Positions 28,274-37,960 are shown, counted from the first letter of the stretch. The stretch is DNA of 64,000 nt from Verrucomicrobiaceae bacterium (GCA_016713035.1 JADJPW010000016.1:62001-126000); one strand, 5' to 3'. Translations and numbers: made by a program. Notes: a model not told the origin generated them from the letters alone.

Positions 28274-28682
28274 AGTACCAGGATAGTAGGGTTCAGGAAA
28301 AAAGGCAACGCGCTGAATCCTACACCCAGAGAGTATGGAAGGCCTCCGAGTAATTTTGGGTTCAGTCGCCACAGGCCTTTCCTGCCAGTTTGGAACCGAT
28401 GAAGTGCCCAATCATCCCCGAACCGGGCCATCAGGCCGAAAAGGAGCCCTTTTTGAGGTTTTTGTGATAATTTTCAGAAATCATGATTGACTAGGGGCAT
28501 AAACTTTCGTTGAACGAGGGCTGTTTTCCGGCCTGCGCCCGCCTTCTGCTGTTTTCAGCCCCATTTTCCTCCAAAAAGTCCGCGCAGAGTCCCGCGATCT
28601 CAGTTAGACTGTTTGCCCCCCGCGTCTGGCGGGAGGGCAAAGATTTACCCCTTTGCACCGTTAATCAGAAAGACATCTCAAC
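28274..28682. other. 409-bp intergenic region between antitoxin and sigma-factor genes
   Basis: Holds no ORF with support. It must contain divergent promoters for the TA pair and the sigma gene. The middle (about 28440-28510) is AT-rich. A strong hairpin is annotated separately at 28612-28641. I could not fix -35/-10 boxes with confidence. Confidence 0.6.
28612..28641 (+). promoter_or_regulatory. strong hairpin in the leader of the sigma-factor gene
   Basis: TTTGCCCCCCGC, 5-nt loop, GCGGGAGGGCAAA with one bulged A. It ends 41 bp before the ATG. No T-run follows, so it is not a plain terminator; an RNA leader structure or operator is possible. Confidence 0.55.
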
Positions 28683-29618
28683 ATGGAACTCGATGGAGGA
28701 ATAAAGATCTACCTGCGTGAAATCGGCAAGACCGACTTGCTGACACCTGAGCAGGAGGTCGAACTCGCCGAGCGCATCAAGCGCGGCGACCCCGAGGCAC
28801 GCTCCCACATGATCCGCGCAAATCTGCGCCTCGTGGTGAAGATCGCCCAAGACTACGCAAACTACGGCCTACCACTGCTAGACCTCATCTCGGAGGGCAA
28901 TATCGGCCTGATGAAGGCCGTGGAGCGCTTCGACCCGAATAAGGGTGGCAAGCTCTCAACCTACGCCGCCTGGTGGATCAAGCAGTCCATCAAGCGGGCC
29001 CTAGCCAATCAATCCAAGACTATCCGTCTGCCTGTCCACATGGTGGACAAGATCAGCAAGATGCGCCGCGTCGCCATGGCCATGTCCGAGGAACTCGGTC
29101 GTGAGCCCACGGATGACGAGCTGTCTGAGGAAATCGGTATCGACCGTGCGAAACTCAGCCAGCTCAAGGTCGCCAGCATGCGCCCAGCCTCGCTCGATGC
29201 GCCGATCAGCGAAGACGACAGCACCGAATTCGGTGAAATCGTCGGTGATGAGAATGCGCTCACGCCTTTCGAACTCCTCAGCCACAAAAACATGCACGGC
29301 CAGCTCGATGGCCTGCTCACCGTGCTCGATGCACGCGAGCTGAAGATCATCGAGGCCCGTTTCGGTCTCAGCGGCCAAAAGCCGCGCACGCTCGAAGAGG
29401 TCGGCCAGGAATTCGGCGTCACGCGTGAGCGTATCCGCCAGCTCCAGAACATCGCCCTACGGAAGCTGCGCCGCGCCCTCCAGAAGAAGGAAGACCCGAT
29501 TCCGAAAGCTCTACGCAATGCCGGCGGCAAGAAAAAGCGCGGCAAGAAAAAGGAGCAGGAGGAAGTCGAGCCCGAGATCGAGGCAGAGGCATCTGATGAT
29601 GCCCTCGGCGAGGAGTAA
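28683..29618 (+). CDS. sigma-70 family RNA polymerase sigma factor (RpoD/RpoS-like)
   Basis: A 311-aa sigma factor without region 1.1. Region 1.2 starts at residue 1 (GIKIYLREIGKTDLLTPEQE), region 2 has LRLVVKIAQDY and STYAAWWIKQSIKRALANQ (the -10 recognition helix), region 3 follows, and region 4 has LEEVGQEFGVTRERIRQLQ, the -35 helix-turn-helix. A 45-residue tail of Lys runs then Glu runs (KKKRGKKKEQEEVEPEIE) is unusual. The length suggests a group 2 or compact primary sigma. Start ATG 28683. Confidence 0.92.
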   Translation: MELDGGIKIYLREIGKTDLLTPEQEVELAERIKRGDPEARSHMIRANLRLVVKIAQDYANYGLPLLDLISEGNIGLMKAVERFDPNKGGKLSTYAAWWIKQSIKRALANQSKTIRLPVHMVDKISKMRRVAMAMSEELGREPTDDELSEEIGIDRAKLSQLKVASMRPASLDAPISEDDSTEFGEIVGDENALTPFELLSHKNMHGQLDGLLTVLDARELKIIEARFGLSGQKPRTLEEVGQEFGVTRERIRQLQNIALRKLRRALQKKEDPIPKALRNAGGKKKRGKKKEQEEVEPEIEAEASDDALGEE

Positions 29619-29669
29619 TCCTGCGCTTTCGGCGTAACTTTCGCCCATGCCTCCCGTTCACCGGGGAGC

Positions 29670-31106
29670 ATGAAGCTCCTCGCGTTTCTCTTTCTCCTCC
29701 CGCTCGCTGTTTTCGCCGCAGATCGGCCGCCGAATATCATCTTCATTATGGCAGATGACTTGGGCTGGACGGATTTGGCCAGCTTTGGCTCGAAGTATTA
29801 CGAGACGCCGCACATTGACCGGCTCGCCGCACAGGGGATGAAGCTCACCCGGCATCACCATTGCCAAAACTGCCAGCCTACCCGTGCGGCACTCATGAGC
29901 GGTCAATACGGAGCCCGCACTGGCGTGTACACCGTCGGTGGCACCGACCGCTTTGACTGGAGCATGCGCCCGCTGCGGCCGGTGGATAATGTTACGGAGC
30001 TACCGCTGGACCGCATGATCCTGCCGCAGGTGCTGAAGCAGGCGGGCTACGCCACGGGCATGTTCGGGAAGTGGCATCTCGGCGAAAAAGGCGACCAACA
30101 TCCTGGCAAGCGCGGCTTTGACGAAGCGATCGTCTCCATGGGAAAGCATTTCGACTTCAACACCAATCCCAAGACCGAATACCCGGAGGGCGAGTACCTC
30201 GCGGACTTCCTCACTCACAAAGCGGTCGATTTCATCACGCGACACAAAGACGGGCCTTTCTTCCTCTACTTACCGCACTTCGGCGTGCACTCCCCCATCC
30301 AGGCAAAGGAAGAATGGATCGCCAAATTCAAAGACAAGCCCGCCGCAGGTGGTCACCATGATCCGCGCTACGCCGCCATGATCGCCAGTGTGGACGAGAG
30401 CGTGGGGCGTGTGATGCAGACGCTCGATGAGCTGAAGCTGGCGGAGAATACCGTGCTCATCTTCACCAGCGACAATGGCGGCGTAGGTGGCTACACGCGG
30501 GAGGGCATCAAAAGCGGCGGCGATACCACGGACAATGCACCGCTGCGCAGTGGCAAAGGCAGCCTGTATGAAGGTGGCACCCGCGTGCCCTTCATCGTGC
30601 GCTGGCCCGGCGTCACCCAGGCAGGATCGAGCTGCGACGTGCCCACCATCCATGTCGATATCCTGCCCACACTGGCCGAGATCGCCCATGCTGCACCGCC
30701 ACCGAGCACACAGCCGCTCGATGGCGAGAGTCTTGTCGCTCTCTTCCGCGATCCAGCGGCCCATTTGAAGCGTGAGGCCATCTTCCAGCACTTCCCAGGC
30801 TATCTCGGTGCTGGGAACAATACCTGGCGCACCACGCCGGTGAGCCTCATCGAGGTCGGAGACTGGAAATTGATGGAATTTCTCGAAGATGGCCGCCTAG
30901 AGCTCTACAACCTCCAAGATGACATCGGCGAGTCGAAGAACCTCGCTGCCGAAAAAGCTGAAAAAGCTGCCGAACTGCACTCCAAGCTCAAAAACTGGCG
31001 TGAAGCCATCCAGGCCCCCATGCCGACAAAAAACACCCCCAGCGCAGAAAAGCCGAAAAAGAAGGGGAAAGGCAAAGGAAAAGCGAAGAAGAAGGCCGAT
31101 GCATAA
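29670..31106 (+). CDS. exported sulfatase
   Basis: A 478-aa arylsulfatase-type enzyme with signal peptide (MKLLAFLFLLPLAVFA) and the metal motif IIFIMADDLGWTD. The formylglycine site is CQPTRAALMSGQ: Cys to be oxidised, with Thr in place of Ser of C-x-P-S-R, an accepted variant. FGKWHLGE and FTSDNGG complete the site. A Lys/Pro-rich tail (EKPKKKGKGKGKAKKK) ends the protein. It removes sulfate from polysaccharides or related compounds. Formylglycine installation would need an active FGE; the SUMF1-like gene at 36500 lacks the usual Cys pair. Confidence 0.93.
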   Translation: MKLLAFLFLLPLAVFAADRPPNIIFIMADDLGWTDLASFGSKYYETPHIDRLAAQGMKLTRHHHCQNCQPTRAALMSGQYGARTGVYTVGGTDRFDWSMRPLRPVDNVTELPLDRMILPQVLKQAGYATGMFGKWHLGEKGDQHPGKRGFDEAIVSMGKHFDFNTNPKTEYPEGEYLADFLTHKAVDFITRHKDGPFFLYLPHFGVHSPIQAKEEWIAKFKDKPAAGGHHDPRYAAMIASVDESVGRVMQTLDELKLAENTVLIFTSDNGGVGGYTREGIKSGGDTTDNAPLRSGKGSLYEGGTRVPFIVRWPGVTQAGSSCDVPTIHVDILPTLAEIAHAAPPPSTQPLDGESLVALFRDPAAHLKREAIFQHFPGYLGAGNNTWRTTPVSLIEVGDWKLMEFLEDGRLELYNLQDDIGESKNLAAEKAEKAAELHSKLKNWREAIQAPMPTKNTPSAEKPKKKGKGKGKAKKKADA

Positions 31107-31302
31107 ATTCACACGGCACAACCTGCTCCAGGGGCTCTGCCTTCTCCTCACTCTGAGCTCATGCAGCAATGAGACAAAGGAGAAGCTCGATACCATGTGG
31201 CTGCGCTATGATCCTGTGGGCCACCGCCGCTTTCACCGCGAGAAATATTACCCGAACGAGCAGCGCATGGGCCTACGCATGCCAAAGGGCTACACCGAAT
31301 GA
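31099..31302 (+). CDS. small lipoprotein
   Basis: A 67-aa protein, ATG 31099, overlapping the sulfatase stop by 8 bp. The signal peptide (LLQGLCLLLTLSSC) has lipobox LSSC. The mature peptide of about 45 residues is basic and Tyr-rich (HRRFHREKYYPNEQR). Translational coupling suggests it is made with the sulfatase. No family recognised. Confidence 0.65.
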   Translation: MHKFTRHNLLQGLCLLLTLSSCSNETKEKLDTMWLRYDPVGHRRFHREKYYPNEQRMGLRMPKGYTE

Positions 31303-31357
31303 AGTGGAAGCATCGCTTGAACCTGCTGCGATCCACCGTAGCGAAAAAGCCGCCCTT

Positions 31358-31819
31358 ATGAGACTCCTCGCCATCGTCGCCATGTCCAAAAACCGCGTCA
31401 TCGGACGCCAGGGAAAGCTGCCGTGGCATTACCCAGAGGATTTGAAGTTTTTTAAGCGCACCACGCTCGGCCATCCCATCCTCATGGGCCGCGCCACCTT
31501 TGACTCCATCGGCAAGCCGCTGCCAGGCCGCCAAAACATCGTCCTCAGCAGTACCATGGCACCGCGTGAAGGCGTGACCGTCATCCGGGATGCCAGCGAG
31601 CTGCCATCCGTGTGCGAAAAGGATACTGTCTTCGTCATCGGCGGTGCTCGTGTTTTCGAGGAGCTGCTACCACGCTGCGACGGGCTCTACTTGACCTACA
31701 TCGATCAGGACTACGACGGGGATGTGCTTCTACCGCCCTTTGAGCATCTGTTCGGCCTCAAAGAGGTCATCGAGAGAATGGGCGAGCTGGAATTCCGCTA
31801 TTACGAGCGAGTAAGTTGA
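31358..31819 (+). CDS. folA: dihydrofolate reductase
   Basis: A 153-aa DHFR. It has the opening LLAIVAMSKNRVIGRQGKLPWH (substrate loop with LPWH), DLKFFKRTTLGHPILMGRATFDSIG (NADPH-binding GR-T motif) and FVIGGARVFEELLP. The acidic active-site residue is Glu/Asp in LPWHYPEDLK. It reduces dihydrofolate to tetrahydrofolate. ATG 31358 fixes the family-standard length. No thyA next to it. Its end converges with the ABC ATPase gene with only 9 bp between. Confidence 0.94.
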   Translation: MRLLAIVAMSKNRVIGRQGKLPWHYPEDLKFFKRTTLGHPILMGRATFDSIGKPLPGRQNIVLSSTMAPREGVTVIRDASELPSVCEKDTVFVIGGARVFEELLPRCDGLYLTYIDQDYDGDVLLPPFEHLFGLKEVIERMGELEFRYYERVS

Positions 31820-31828
31820 TCGACGCAC

Positions 31829-32554
31829 TCACCACTTCAGCCCACTGGCAGGCAATCGCACCGCGTTGTGCTTTTCCTGGATGATTTTTCCATCGCTGAG
31901 ATGCAGCACGCGGTCTGCCATGTCAGCCATCGCGGCATTATGTGTGATGACGACGGTGAGTGTGCCGAGATCACGATTGATGCGCTCTACGGCCTCCAGC
32001 ACGGTGATGCCGGTGGTGACATCCAGAGCACCGGTGGGCTCATCGCAGAGCAGCACCTCCGGCTTTTTCGCGATGGCACGGGCGATGGCCACACGCTGCT
32101 GCTCGCCGCCACTGAGCTGGGAGGGGAAGTGGTCCATGCGGTGCCCCAGGCCCACCATCTCCAGCGCTTCCTCGGGCCGCATCGGGTCCGGGGCGATCTC
32201 GGTGATCAGCGCCACATTCTCCCGCGCGGTGAGGCTGGGGATGAGATTGTAGAACTGGAAGACAAAGCCCACGCAATTCCGGCGGAAAAGCGTCAGTGCA
32301 CGCTCATCGCCACCGAGATCCCAGCCTTTGTAGCGCAAGGCACCTGCCGTGGGCGTATCGAGCCCGCCGAGGATGTTCAGCAGCGTCGATTTCCCGCTGC
32401 CAGAGGCTCCTAGCAGCACCACCAGCTCACCACTTCGTAGTGCGAGGTCCACACCATGCAGCGCCACCACATCTAGCTCACCAGTGTGGTACACCTTTCG
32501 CAGCCCGCGTGCTTCAAACACGGGCTGGAGGGCAGATGGAGACTCATTAGGCAT
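31829..32554 (-). CDS. ABC transporter ATP-binding protein (MacB/LolD type)
   Basis: A 241-aa ATPase. Walker A LLGASGSGKST near residues 47-57, Q-loop in FVFQFYNLIPS, signature LSGGEQQRVAIARA, Walker B VLLCDEPTGALD, His switch VVITHN. The GALD and FYNLIP features are typical of MacB/LolD/FtsE-like ATPases that work with FtsX/MacB permeases in lipoprotein release or efflux. No permease gene is adjacent on either side, so the partner must be encoded elsewhere. ATG 32554. Confidence 0.88.
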   Translation of the reverse strand: MPNESPSALQPVFEARGLRKVYHTGELDVVALHGVDLALRSGELVVLLGASGSGKSTLLNILGGLDTPTAGALRYKGWDLGGDERALTLFRRNCVGFVFQFYNLIPSLTARENVALITEIAPDPMRPEEALEMVGLGHRMDHFPSQLSGGEQQRVAIARAIAKKPEVLLCDEPTGALDVTTGITVLEAVERINRDLGTLTVVITHNAAMADMADRVLHLSDGKIIQEKHNAVRLPASGLKW

Positions 32555-32619
32555 GCAGCACCGTGCGCGGTTAGAGTCCGAGTGCCAAGTGAATCATGCA
32601 GACTCACATCATCCCTGAA

Positions 32620-33975
32620 TCACCACAGATCCACGGGCTGATGCATCTCTGGGCGGATGATCTCGGTATCAGGGATGCTCTCGCGGAAGCGATTCGTGAA
32701 CCACATCTGCGCAGGGTCCTCCCCATGCACCAGTAGCAGCTTTTTGGGCCGTACTTTCTCCACGTAATCCGCGATCTGCTCACGCGTGGCGTGCGCACTG
32801 AGGTCAAAGCTCTCCACTCGGCAGCGCAGCGGCACGGGCGGCAGATCGGCGGCCAGCTTGATCAGGTCGCCCTCCTTCGCGTGGCGCACTTTGTAGCCTG
32901 GAGAGTCTGGATCGGTGTAACCCACGAAGCAGATGGCATTGCGCGGATTATCCAGGAACTTCCACGCGAACTGATTGCTCGCCGTGTGCTCCGTCATCAT
33001 GCCGCTGGAGAGCGCGTAGATGCAGCGTGCGTTCGCCGTGAGGTCCGTGCGGCCGCGCTTGCGTGGCGTGAGCATTTTGATGTCCTCCAGGATCTGAAAA
33101 CCAGGGTAACTCCGGCGGCTGCGAGCTGCGTAGTGATCATAGAGCACGGTGATCTTCGTGCTCAGACCACCCATGAAGAGCGGGCACTGCGGGATCAGTC
33201 CTTCTTCCAAAAGCTCATGCAGCATCAGCATCACCTCCTGCGTCTTTCCCAGCGCAAAAACCGGGATCAGCACCGCGCCACCTGCCTCATACGTTTCACG
33301 AATGACGGATGCGAGACGCTCTTTTTCGCCTTTGCGGCTGTAATCCGCAGGCCGGGCATGATCACCGCGTGTCGTCTCCGTGATCAAAACATCAATCCCG
33401 CTCGTCGGGAAGTCCGCCGCGCGGCAAATCGTCTGCGCCTCAAAATTCACATCTCCGGTGTAAAACAGCGTATTGCCGCCTTCGCGGATCAAAATGCCCG
33501 TGGAGCCCAAGATGTGCCCCGCATCGAACATCGTCGCCTCCATGTCGGTATCCGGCACCTCAAAGGCGCGATCCGTGTCGCGGTAGATCCATGTTCTACG
33601 GATGCCATCGAGCTCGCGGTGTGTGAAGAGCGGATACTCACGGATGCTGTCCTCCTCACGCTGCTTCGTCATCACATTGACGGAGTTGTGCAGCATGGCG
33701 TTAGAAAGCTCACCCGTGACCTCCGTCATAATCACAGGAGCCTCCTGCTGCCGCCGCTGCAGCACCTGCAGCGAGCCGATGTGGTCGTGGTGAGCATGGG
33801 TGATGAAGATCGCCTTTGCCGCATTGTCATGCAGTGGGCCAAAATCCGGCGTCGCGGCATAACCCGCCTTTTTGGGGTGCATACCTGAGTCCAAGACCAC
33901 GCGGGCATCGCCAGATTCGAGAAGGTAACAATTAGCGCCGATCTCGCGGCGGCGGGTGAGGTTGCGAAAGCGCAT
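32620..33975 (-). CDS. beta-CASP metallo-beta-lactamase RNase/RNA-specificity-factor-like protein
   Basis: A 451-aa protein with the metal motif THAHHDHIGS near residues 62-71, later metal ligands in AGHILGSTGILI and FTGDVNFE, and a beta-CASP middle followed by FVGYTDPDSPG and the C-terminal HATREQIADYV and LLVHGEDPAQ motifs. These belong to CPSF73-like/RNase J-related nucleases. ATG 33975 fits the fold start; the frame is open to 34047 and touches the glycosyltransferase stop. RNA processing is likely but the target is unknown. Confidence 0.88.
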   Translation of the reverse strand: MRFRNLTRRREIGANCYLLESGDARVVLDSGMHPKKAGYAATPDFGPLHDNAAKAIFITHAHHDHIGSLQVLQRRQQEAPVIMTEVTGELSNAMLHNSVNVMTKQREEDSIREYPLFTHRELDGIRRTWIYRDTDRAFEVPDTDMEATMFDAGHILGSTGILIREGGNTLFYTGDVNFEAQTICRAADFPTSGIDVLITETTRGDHARPADYSRKGEKERLASVIRETYEAGGAVLIPVFALGKTQEVMLMLHELLEEGLIPQCPLFMGGLSTKITVLYDHYAARSRRSYPGFQILEDIKMLTPRKRGRTDLTANARCIYALSSGMMTEHTASNQFAWKFLDNPRNAICFVGYTDPDSPGYKVRHAKEGDLIKLAADLPPVPLRCRVESFDLSAHATREQIADYVEKVRPKKLLLVHGEDPAQMWFTNRFRESIPDTEIIRPEMHQPVDLW

Positions 33976-34046
33976 GCGTCTTGCTTGGGGAGGGAAAAAG
34001 GAAGGGCCTGAGACTAGGCGCAGATCACGAACTAGCAATGGCGGCA

Positions 34047-36521
34047 TTACTCCAAGTCGCAGACCCGCCGATAGTCGGCCACCATTCGCTCGATGCTAAA
34101 AAGTCTGCCCGCTCGCTCATGTGCCGCCTTCCGCATGCTCGCACGTTTCTCCGCATCATGCAGCAGTGTGAGCATCGCCGTGGCGAGCGCGGCATCATCC
34201 CTCGCGGGCACCAGCAAGCCATTGACGCCGTGCTCGATTTGCTCACGGGCACCACCGACGTCTGTGGCGATGATCGGCAGGCTGGAGGCCATCGCTTCGA
34301 GTGAGGCGTTCGGACAGCCAGCAGGCTCTGAGATCATCACAAAGAGGCACACGGAATCGTGAAAAGCGCCCAGTTCACTCAACTCACCACACCACTCGAT
34401 GGGCAGATCCTGCGCGGTGACTCGCAAGGCCTCTGCATAAGCCTCCTGACCTCCATCTGGCCCCCCAGCGATGCGCAGTCGTGCCTGGGGGCACTGCGCA
34501 TGCACTTGGCGAAAAGCGGCGATTAGATCCTCGATGCGTTTGTGCGGATGCAGACGTGCCGCAGTGCCTAGCGTCCACTCGGTGCCTTCAGGCTCGGTTT
34601 GGAAAGATCGCAGCGGCACGCCATTGGGAATATGACGGACGACAGGACATCGCAGCGTCGCCTTCGCCTGCACCAACTCGCTTTCATGCTTCACTATCAC
34701 AGCGCTCAAACGCTGTCCGTAAGCCGCAGCATCCTGATCGGGCCATCCAGGCCGTGGTCGGTAAAAATATCGCTCCAGCGAGGTGAAGAACATCTCTCCA
34801 GGACTCACGTCCAACACCGAAATGCGGTGCATCGCCTCAGCGAGCAGGATTTTGTATTCAGGGATCACATTCCAAAATAAAACAAGCTGTGGTGGCCGCG
34901 CTGCGAGGTCCTGGAGCAATGGGCGGAGGGCCACCGCCGCGTCACATGTCCCCGTCGGAGAGAGTGAGAGCACCTCGATTCCTGCGGCGCGGAGCGATTC
35001 ACTGCCAGGGGAGGCCTCCGGCTCCTGCAGCACCACAGCACGGGCTGGGATGCCGATGTGACGCAGTAGCCGCCTCGCGCTAGATTGAGCACCACCGGTG
35101 AAAAAATGGTTCGTCACCAGCATCAGGCCGCAGCGCGGCTTCTCCGACGCGATGAGCATCGCATGCGCCAAAAAAGCATGGCGAGCGGCCATGACCTCGG
35201 CGGTGAAATCTGGCGCGAGTGAGCCACTGGAGCGGCGCTGAGGTGCCATCTCACGGATCGCCGCTGCGAAATCCGCTGTGGTGGCATCCACAGGCAGGAT
35301 GCGCATCATTCCCGGATGCCGCCGTGCGATGTCCGAGGCACCGCCGACATCCGTACACACGACAGGCACGCCACAAGCCACCGCTTCGAGCTGCGCGAGG
35401 CTCATGCCCTCATGCAGGCTCGTCGAGACAAAAACATCCACGCGTGCGAGCAAGCATGGGATGTCCTCCACCGCGCCTAACCACTCCACATCGGCCTCAC
35501 GGCCATATTGGCGGCTTTTTTCACGGCAGAGCTCCACCTCACGCTGCGCATCGGGATGGCGAGTGGAGGCCTCACCCGCGATAGAGAGGCGAGCCCCTGG
35601 CAGCAGCGCCAGCACGTCCATGAGCATGGGCAGTCGCTTTTGGGGCCGTGGATTGGCCACCGCAGCGATTCGTAAGCGATCCCCTTTTTCATGTGCATGC
35701 GGCGTTGGCGGCGAAATGCCATTCCACACCGTGCGCACCTGCATCTGCGGGAAATAGGCCTCCATCTCGTCCGTGACGGCTTGGGAGCATCCTAGTAGAA
35801 GCGTCTTGGGCCGTGTGGTGAGCTTTTCGATCTCCTCCGGCCAACCTAGGCGCTGATTGTGAAAAGTAACCATCATCGGCACCGCTGCATCGACACGGCT
35901 GAGTGTATCTCCGTCAATGAGATGTCCGTGCAGCACATCCGCACCAGTTTCACGCAGGGCGCGGTGGATTTCCTCACTACGAATGACCGCATCCGGCGGC
36001 GTCTGGCGTGCGATGACATCCGCAGGCACCGGAAAAGTGGCCCGCCCGGCCGTGCCGAGTGTCAGCAGCACACTCGCCACATCATGGCGTGGCAGCCACT
36101 CATGCAGATTCAGCGCTAAGCGCTCGGCACCGCCGCGTTGCAGACTGGTGATGGCTTGGAGCACTCGCAGCCGCTCATCACGGCACACATCCAGCGCCGC
36201 GTGGCGAAAAACCGGCCATCCATGCGCCAATGCATACGTCACCATCTCACTCATTTCAGACGGCAGATCATGTGCAGCAGCGGCGGCATCACTGAGCCAT
36301 AGACTATGCATCGGCGGCATCTCATGAGGTCGAAAGACGCCGCCATTTTGCCGCAGCAGCTCCATCCATCGCTGCGTCGGCCTCCGGTCTATCCCCAGCT
36401 CACAGCCCAGCAGCACACAGGGGATGGTGATGCGGGAGGGGATGGGGCTCACCACGCCGCGCGGCACCCAGGAGCCCGCACGCAGCAGCCACCTACCATC
36501 TATCTGCTCAGTAACCGACAC
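34047..36521 (-). CDS. tandem glycosyltransferase (two GT4 modules in one protein)
   Basis: An 824-aa protein. About the first 110 residues match no glycosyltransferase fold. The first GT4 module follows (QAITSLQRGGAERLALNLHEW...) with its E-x7-E region HEGMSLAQLEAVACGVP, then the second module (MLVTNHFFTGGAQSSARRLL...) with EPAGCPNASLEAMASS. Both modules have donor-site LHPHKR/RPQKR loops, so both may be active. Substrate unknown; cell-surface glycan synthesis is inferred. Start GTG 36521, overlapping the SUMF1-like gene by 22 bp, so translation may be coupled. Confidence 0.83.
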   Translation of the reverse strand: MSVTEQIDGRWLLRAGSWVPRGVVSPIPSRITIPCVLLGCELGIDRRPTQRWMELLRQNGGVFRPHEMPPMHSLWLSDAAAAAHDLPSEMSEMVTYALAHGWPVFRHAALDVCRDERLRVLQAITSLQRGGAERLALNLHEWLPRHDVASVLLTLGTAGRATFPVPADVIARQTPPDAVIRSEEIHRALRETGADVLHGHLIDGDTLSRVDAAVPMMVTFHNQRLGWPEEIEKLTTRPKTLLLGCSQAVTDEMEAYFPQMQVRTVWNGISPPTPHAHEKGDRLRIAAVANPRPQKRLPMLMDVLALLPGARLSIAGEASTRHPDAQREVELCREKSRQYGREADVEWLGAVEDIPCLLARVDVFVSTSLHEGMSLAQLEAVACGVPVVCTDVGGASDIARRHPGMMRILPVDATTADFAAAIREMAPQRRSSGSLAPDFTAEVMAARHAFLAHAMLIASEKPRCGLMLVTNHFFTGGAQSSARRLLRHIGIPARAVVLQEPEASPGSESLRAAGIEVLSLSPTGTCDAAVALRPLLQDLAARPPQLVLFWNVIPEYKILLAEAMHRISVLDVSPGEMFFTSLERYFYRPRPGWPDQDAAAYGQRLSAVIVKHESELVQAKATLRCPVVRHIPNGVPLRSFQTEPEGTEWTLGTAARLHPHKRIEDLIAAFRQVHAQCPQARLRIAGGPDGGQEAYAEALRVTAQDLPIEWCGELSELGAFHDSVCLFVMISEPAGCPNASLEAMASSLPIIATDVGGAREQIEHGVNGLLVPARDDAALATAMLTLLHDAEKRASMRKAAHERAGRLFSIERMVADYRRVCDLE

Positions 36522-37960
36522 GCTGCGCCGCGTGCGTGCCGCCCACCAGGGTGGATCAGCCGCTGCCCGCCCGTCGTCTGCACGCGCACACTATGTGGCC
36601 TCTCACCCGTGAAGATGAACTGCCCCTCTGGCCCCGGCGTGAACGTCACCTGATCCACGATCACGCGTGAGCCGATGTCTGCCGTGTACTCGATCACATC
36701 ACCCACCGCCTCCGCTGGGCCGATGATGTAAAAGCCCGAGTCTGCCATGCGGAATGAAAAACGCTGCGGCAACGGCGGTGGACCATTGCCGAAATGATCC
36801 GCCACCTCATCCGGCGAAAGCGCATCCAGCCCTGCACGATGCCCTCCGCTAAAACCACCCATGCTCTTGAGGAACTTATACGCAACGAGAGCGACCCCAC
36901 CCAAAGGCAGCAAAGAGAAGATGCCTAAACCGCCGCCGCTTGGCCCGGAAGATGATGCATAGGAATGCGATCGTGATGAAGATGGTTGGGTTCTTGGAAA
37001 AGACGTAGGCGATGGCGAAACCGTGGACGCAGACTGGGAGGCAATAGTACTGCGAGGTGTCATCGTCTTCGTCTTAGACGCTGTGGACACCAGTTTTGGC
37101 CTCTCCACTACGCTGCACACGATGCGGAATCCATTGTCCGCATTTCGACTGCGGGGATCGTTGCGGTAACGCTCCGCTGAGCGCGAGTGGCTCACATCAC
37201 TCAAACACGAGCCCCCACGCAGCACCATGCGTGGCTTATCACTCAGGTTGCGATTACGCTGAAGCGGATCGGTGCTGCTGCCAGATGAGTAGGGAGCATA
37301 CCAGTCCGCGCACCACTGCCACACAGGTCCGTAGCAATCATACAGGCCCCAGGCGTTCGGCTTTTTCTGGCCCACTGGATACGTCTGCCCATCGCTATTG
37401 GCACGGAACCACGCCACCTCATTCACCGGCTCCGCATACAGAGCTCCCGCACTCCCAGCGCGGCAGGCATACTCCCACTGCGCCTCCGTCGGCAGAGAGC
37501 ATGCTCGTCGCGTCTTGCGCTCGATCCATTGGCAAAAAAACTGCGCATCCTCCGCGCTCACGATGACGACTGGGTGCTCATCCGTCTGCGGAAAGCCGGC
37601 GTTCTTCCAGGAATAGAACTTCTTTTGCACCAGTTTCCCATTCTCCACACCGAAGCCGCCACTTTGGCCTTTCTCCGCCTCCGTGCGGAAGCTCGTGCTT
37701 CGTGCGAAAGCGGCGAATTGCCCACGCGTGACCGGATACTTGCCAATGTAAAAGTCACTCGTCAGCGTGACGGAGCGTAGCGGTCCCTCATCCGGCTCAC
37801 GCCCAACCTCAGGGGCCGTTGAGCCCATCTGGAATGTGCCAGCTCGCACCAGCATCATCTCCAGGCTCACACCAGCTCCCAGATCCAGCCGCAATGTCGG
37901 CGGCGGCGTCTGAGCATGGAGTGAAAGTGCGGTCAGCAGCAGAAAAAGCGCGGATCTCAT
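36500..37960 (-). CDS. exported SUMF1/formylglycine-generating-enzyme-like protein, catalytic Cys pair missing
   Basis: A 486-aa protein with signal peptide (MRSALFLLLTALSLHA), a SUMF1 domain (MVRAGTFQMGS at the start, LPTEAQWEYACRAG, NAWGLYDCYGPVWQWCADWY, LRGGSCLSDVSHSRSAERYR, NGFRIVC at the end), a Ser/Thr/Pro-rich linker, one membrane-like segment (IFSLLPLGGVALVAYKFL) and a C-terminal domain of ~110 residues. In active FGE, two Cys stand 3 and 8 residues after GGS; here only one Cys is directly after GGS. It is probably not a classical FGE. ATG 37960. Confidence 0.83.
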   Translation of the reverse strand: MRSALFLLLTALSLHAQTPPPTLRLDLGAGVSLEMMLVRAGTFQMGSTAPEVGREPDEGPLRSVTLTSDFYIGKYPVTRGQFAAFARSTSFRTEAEKGQSGGFGVENGKLVQKKFYSWKNAGFPQTDEHPVVIVSAEDAQFFCQWIERKTRRACSLPTEAQWEYACRAGSAGALYAEPVNEVAWFRANSDGQTYPVGQKKPNAWGLYDCYGPVWQWCADWYAPYSSGSSTDPLQRNRNLSDKPRMVLRGGSCLSDVSHSRSAERYRNDPRSRNADNGFRIVCSVVERPKLVSTASKTKTMTPRSTIASQSASTVSPSPTSFPRTQPSSSRSHSYASSSGPSGGGLGIFSLLPLGGVALVAYKFLKSMGGFSGGHRAGLDALSPDEVADHFGNGPPPLPQRFSFRMADSGFYIIGPAEAVGDVIEYTADIGSRVIVDQVTFTPGPEGQFIFTGERPHSVRVQTTGGQRLIHPGGRHARGAACRLLSR

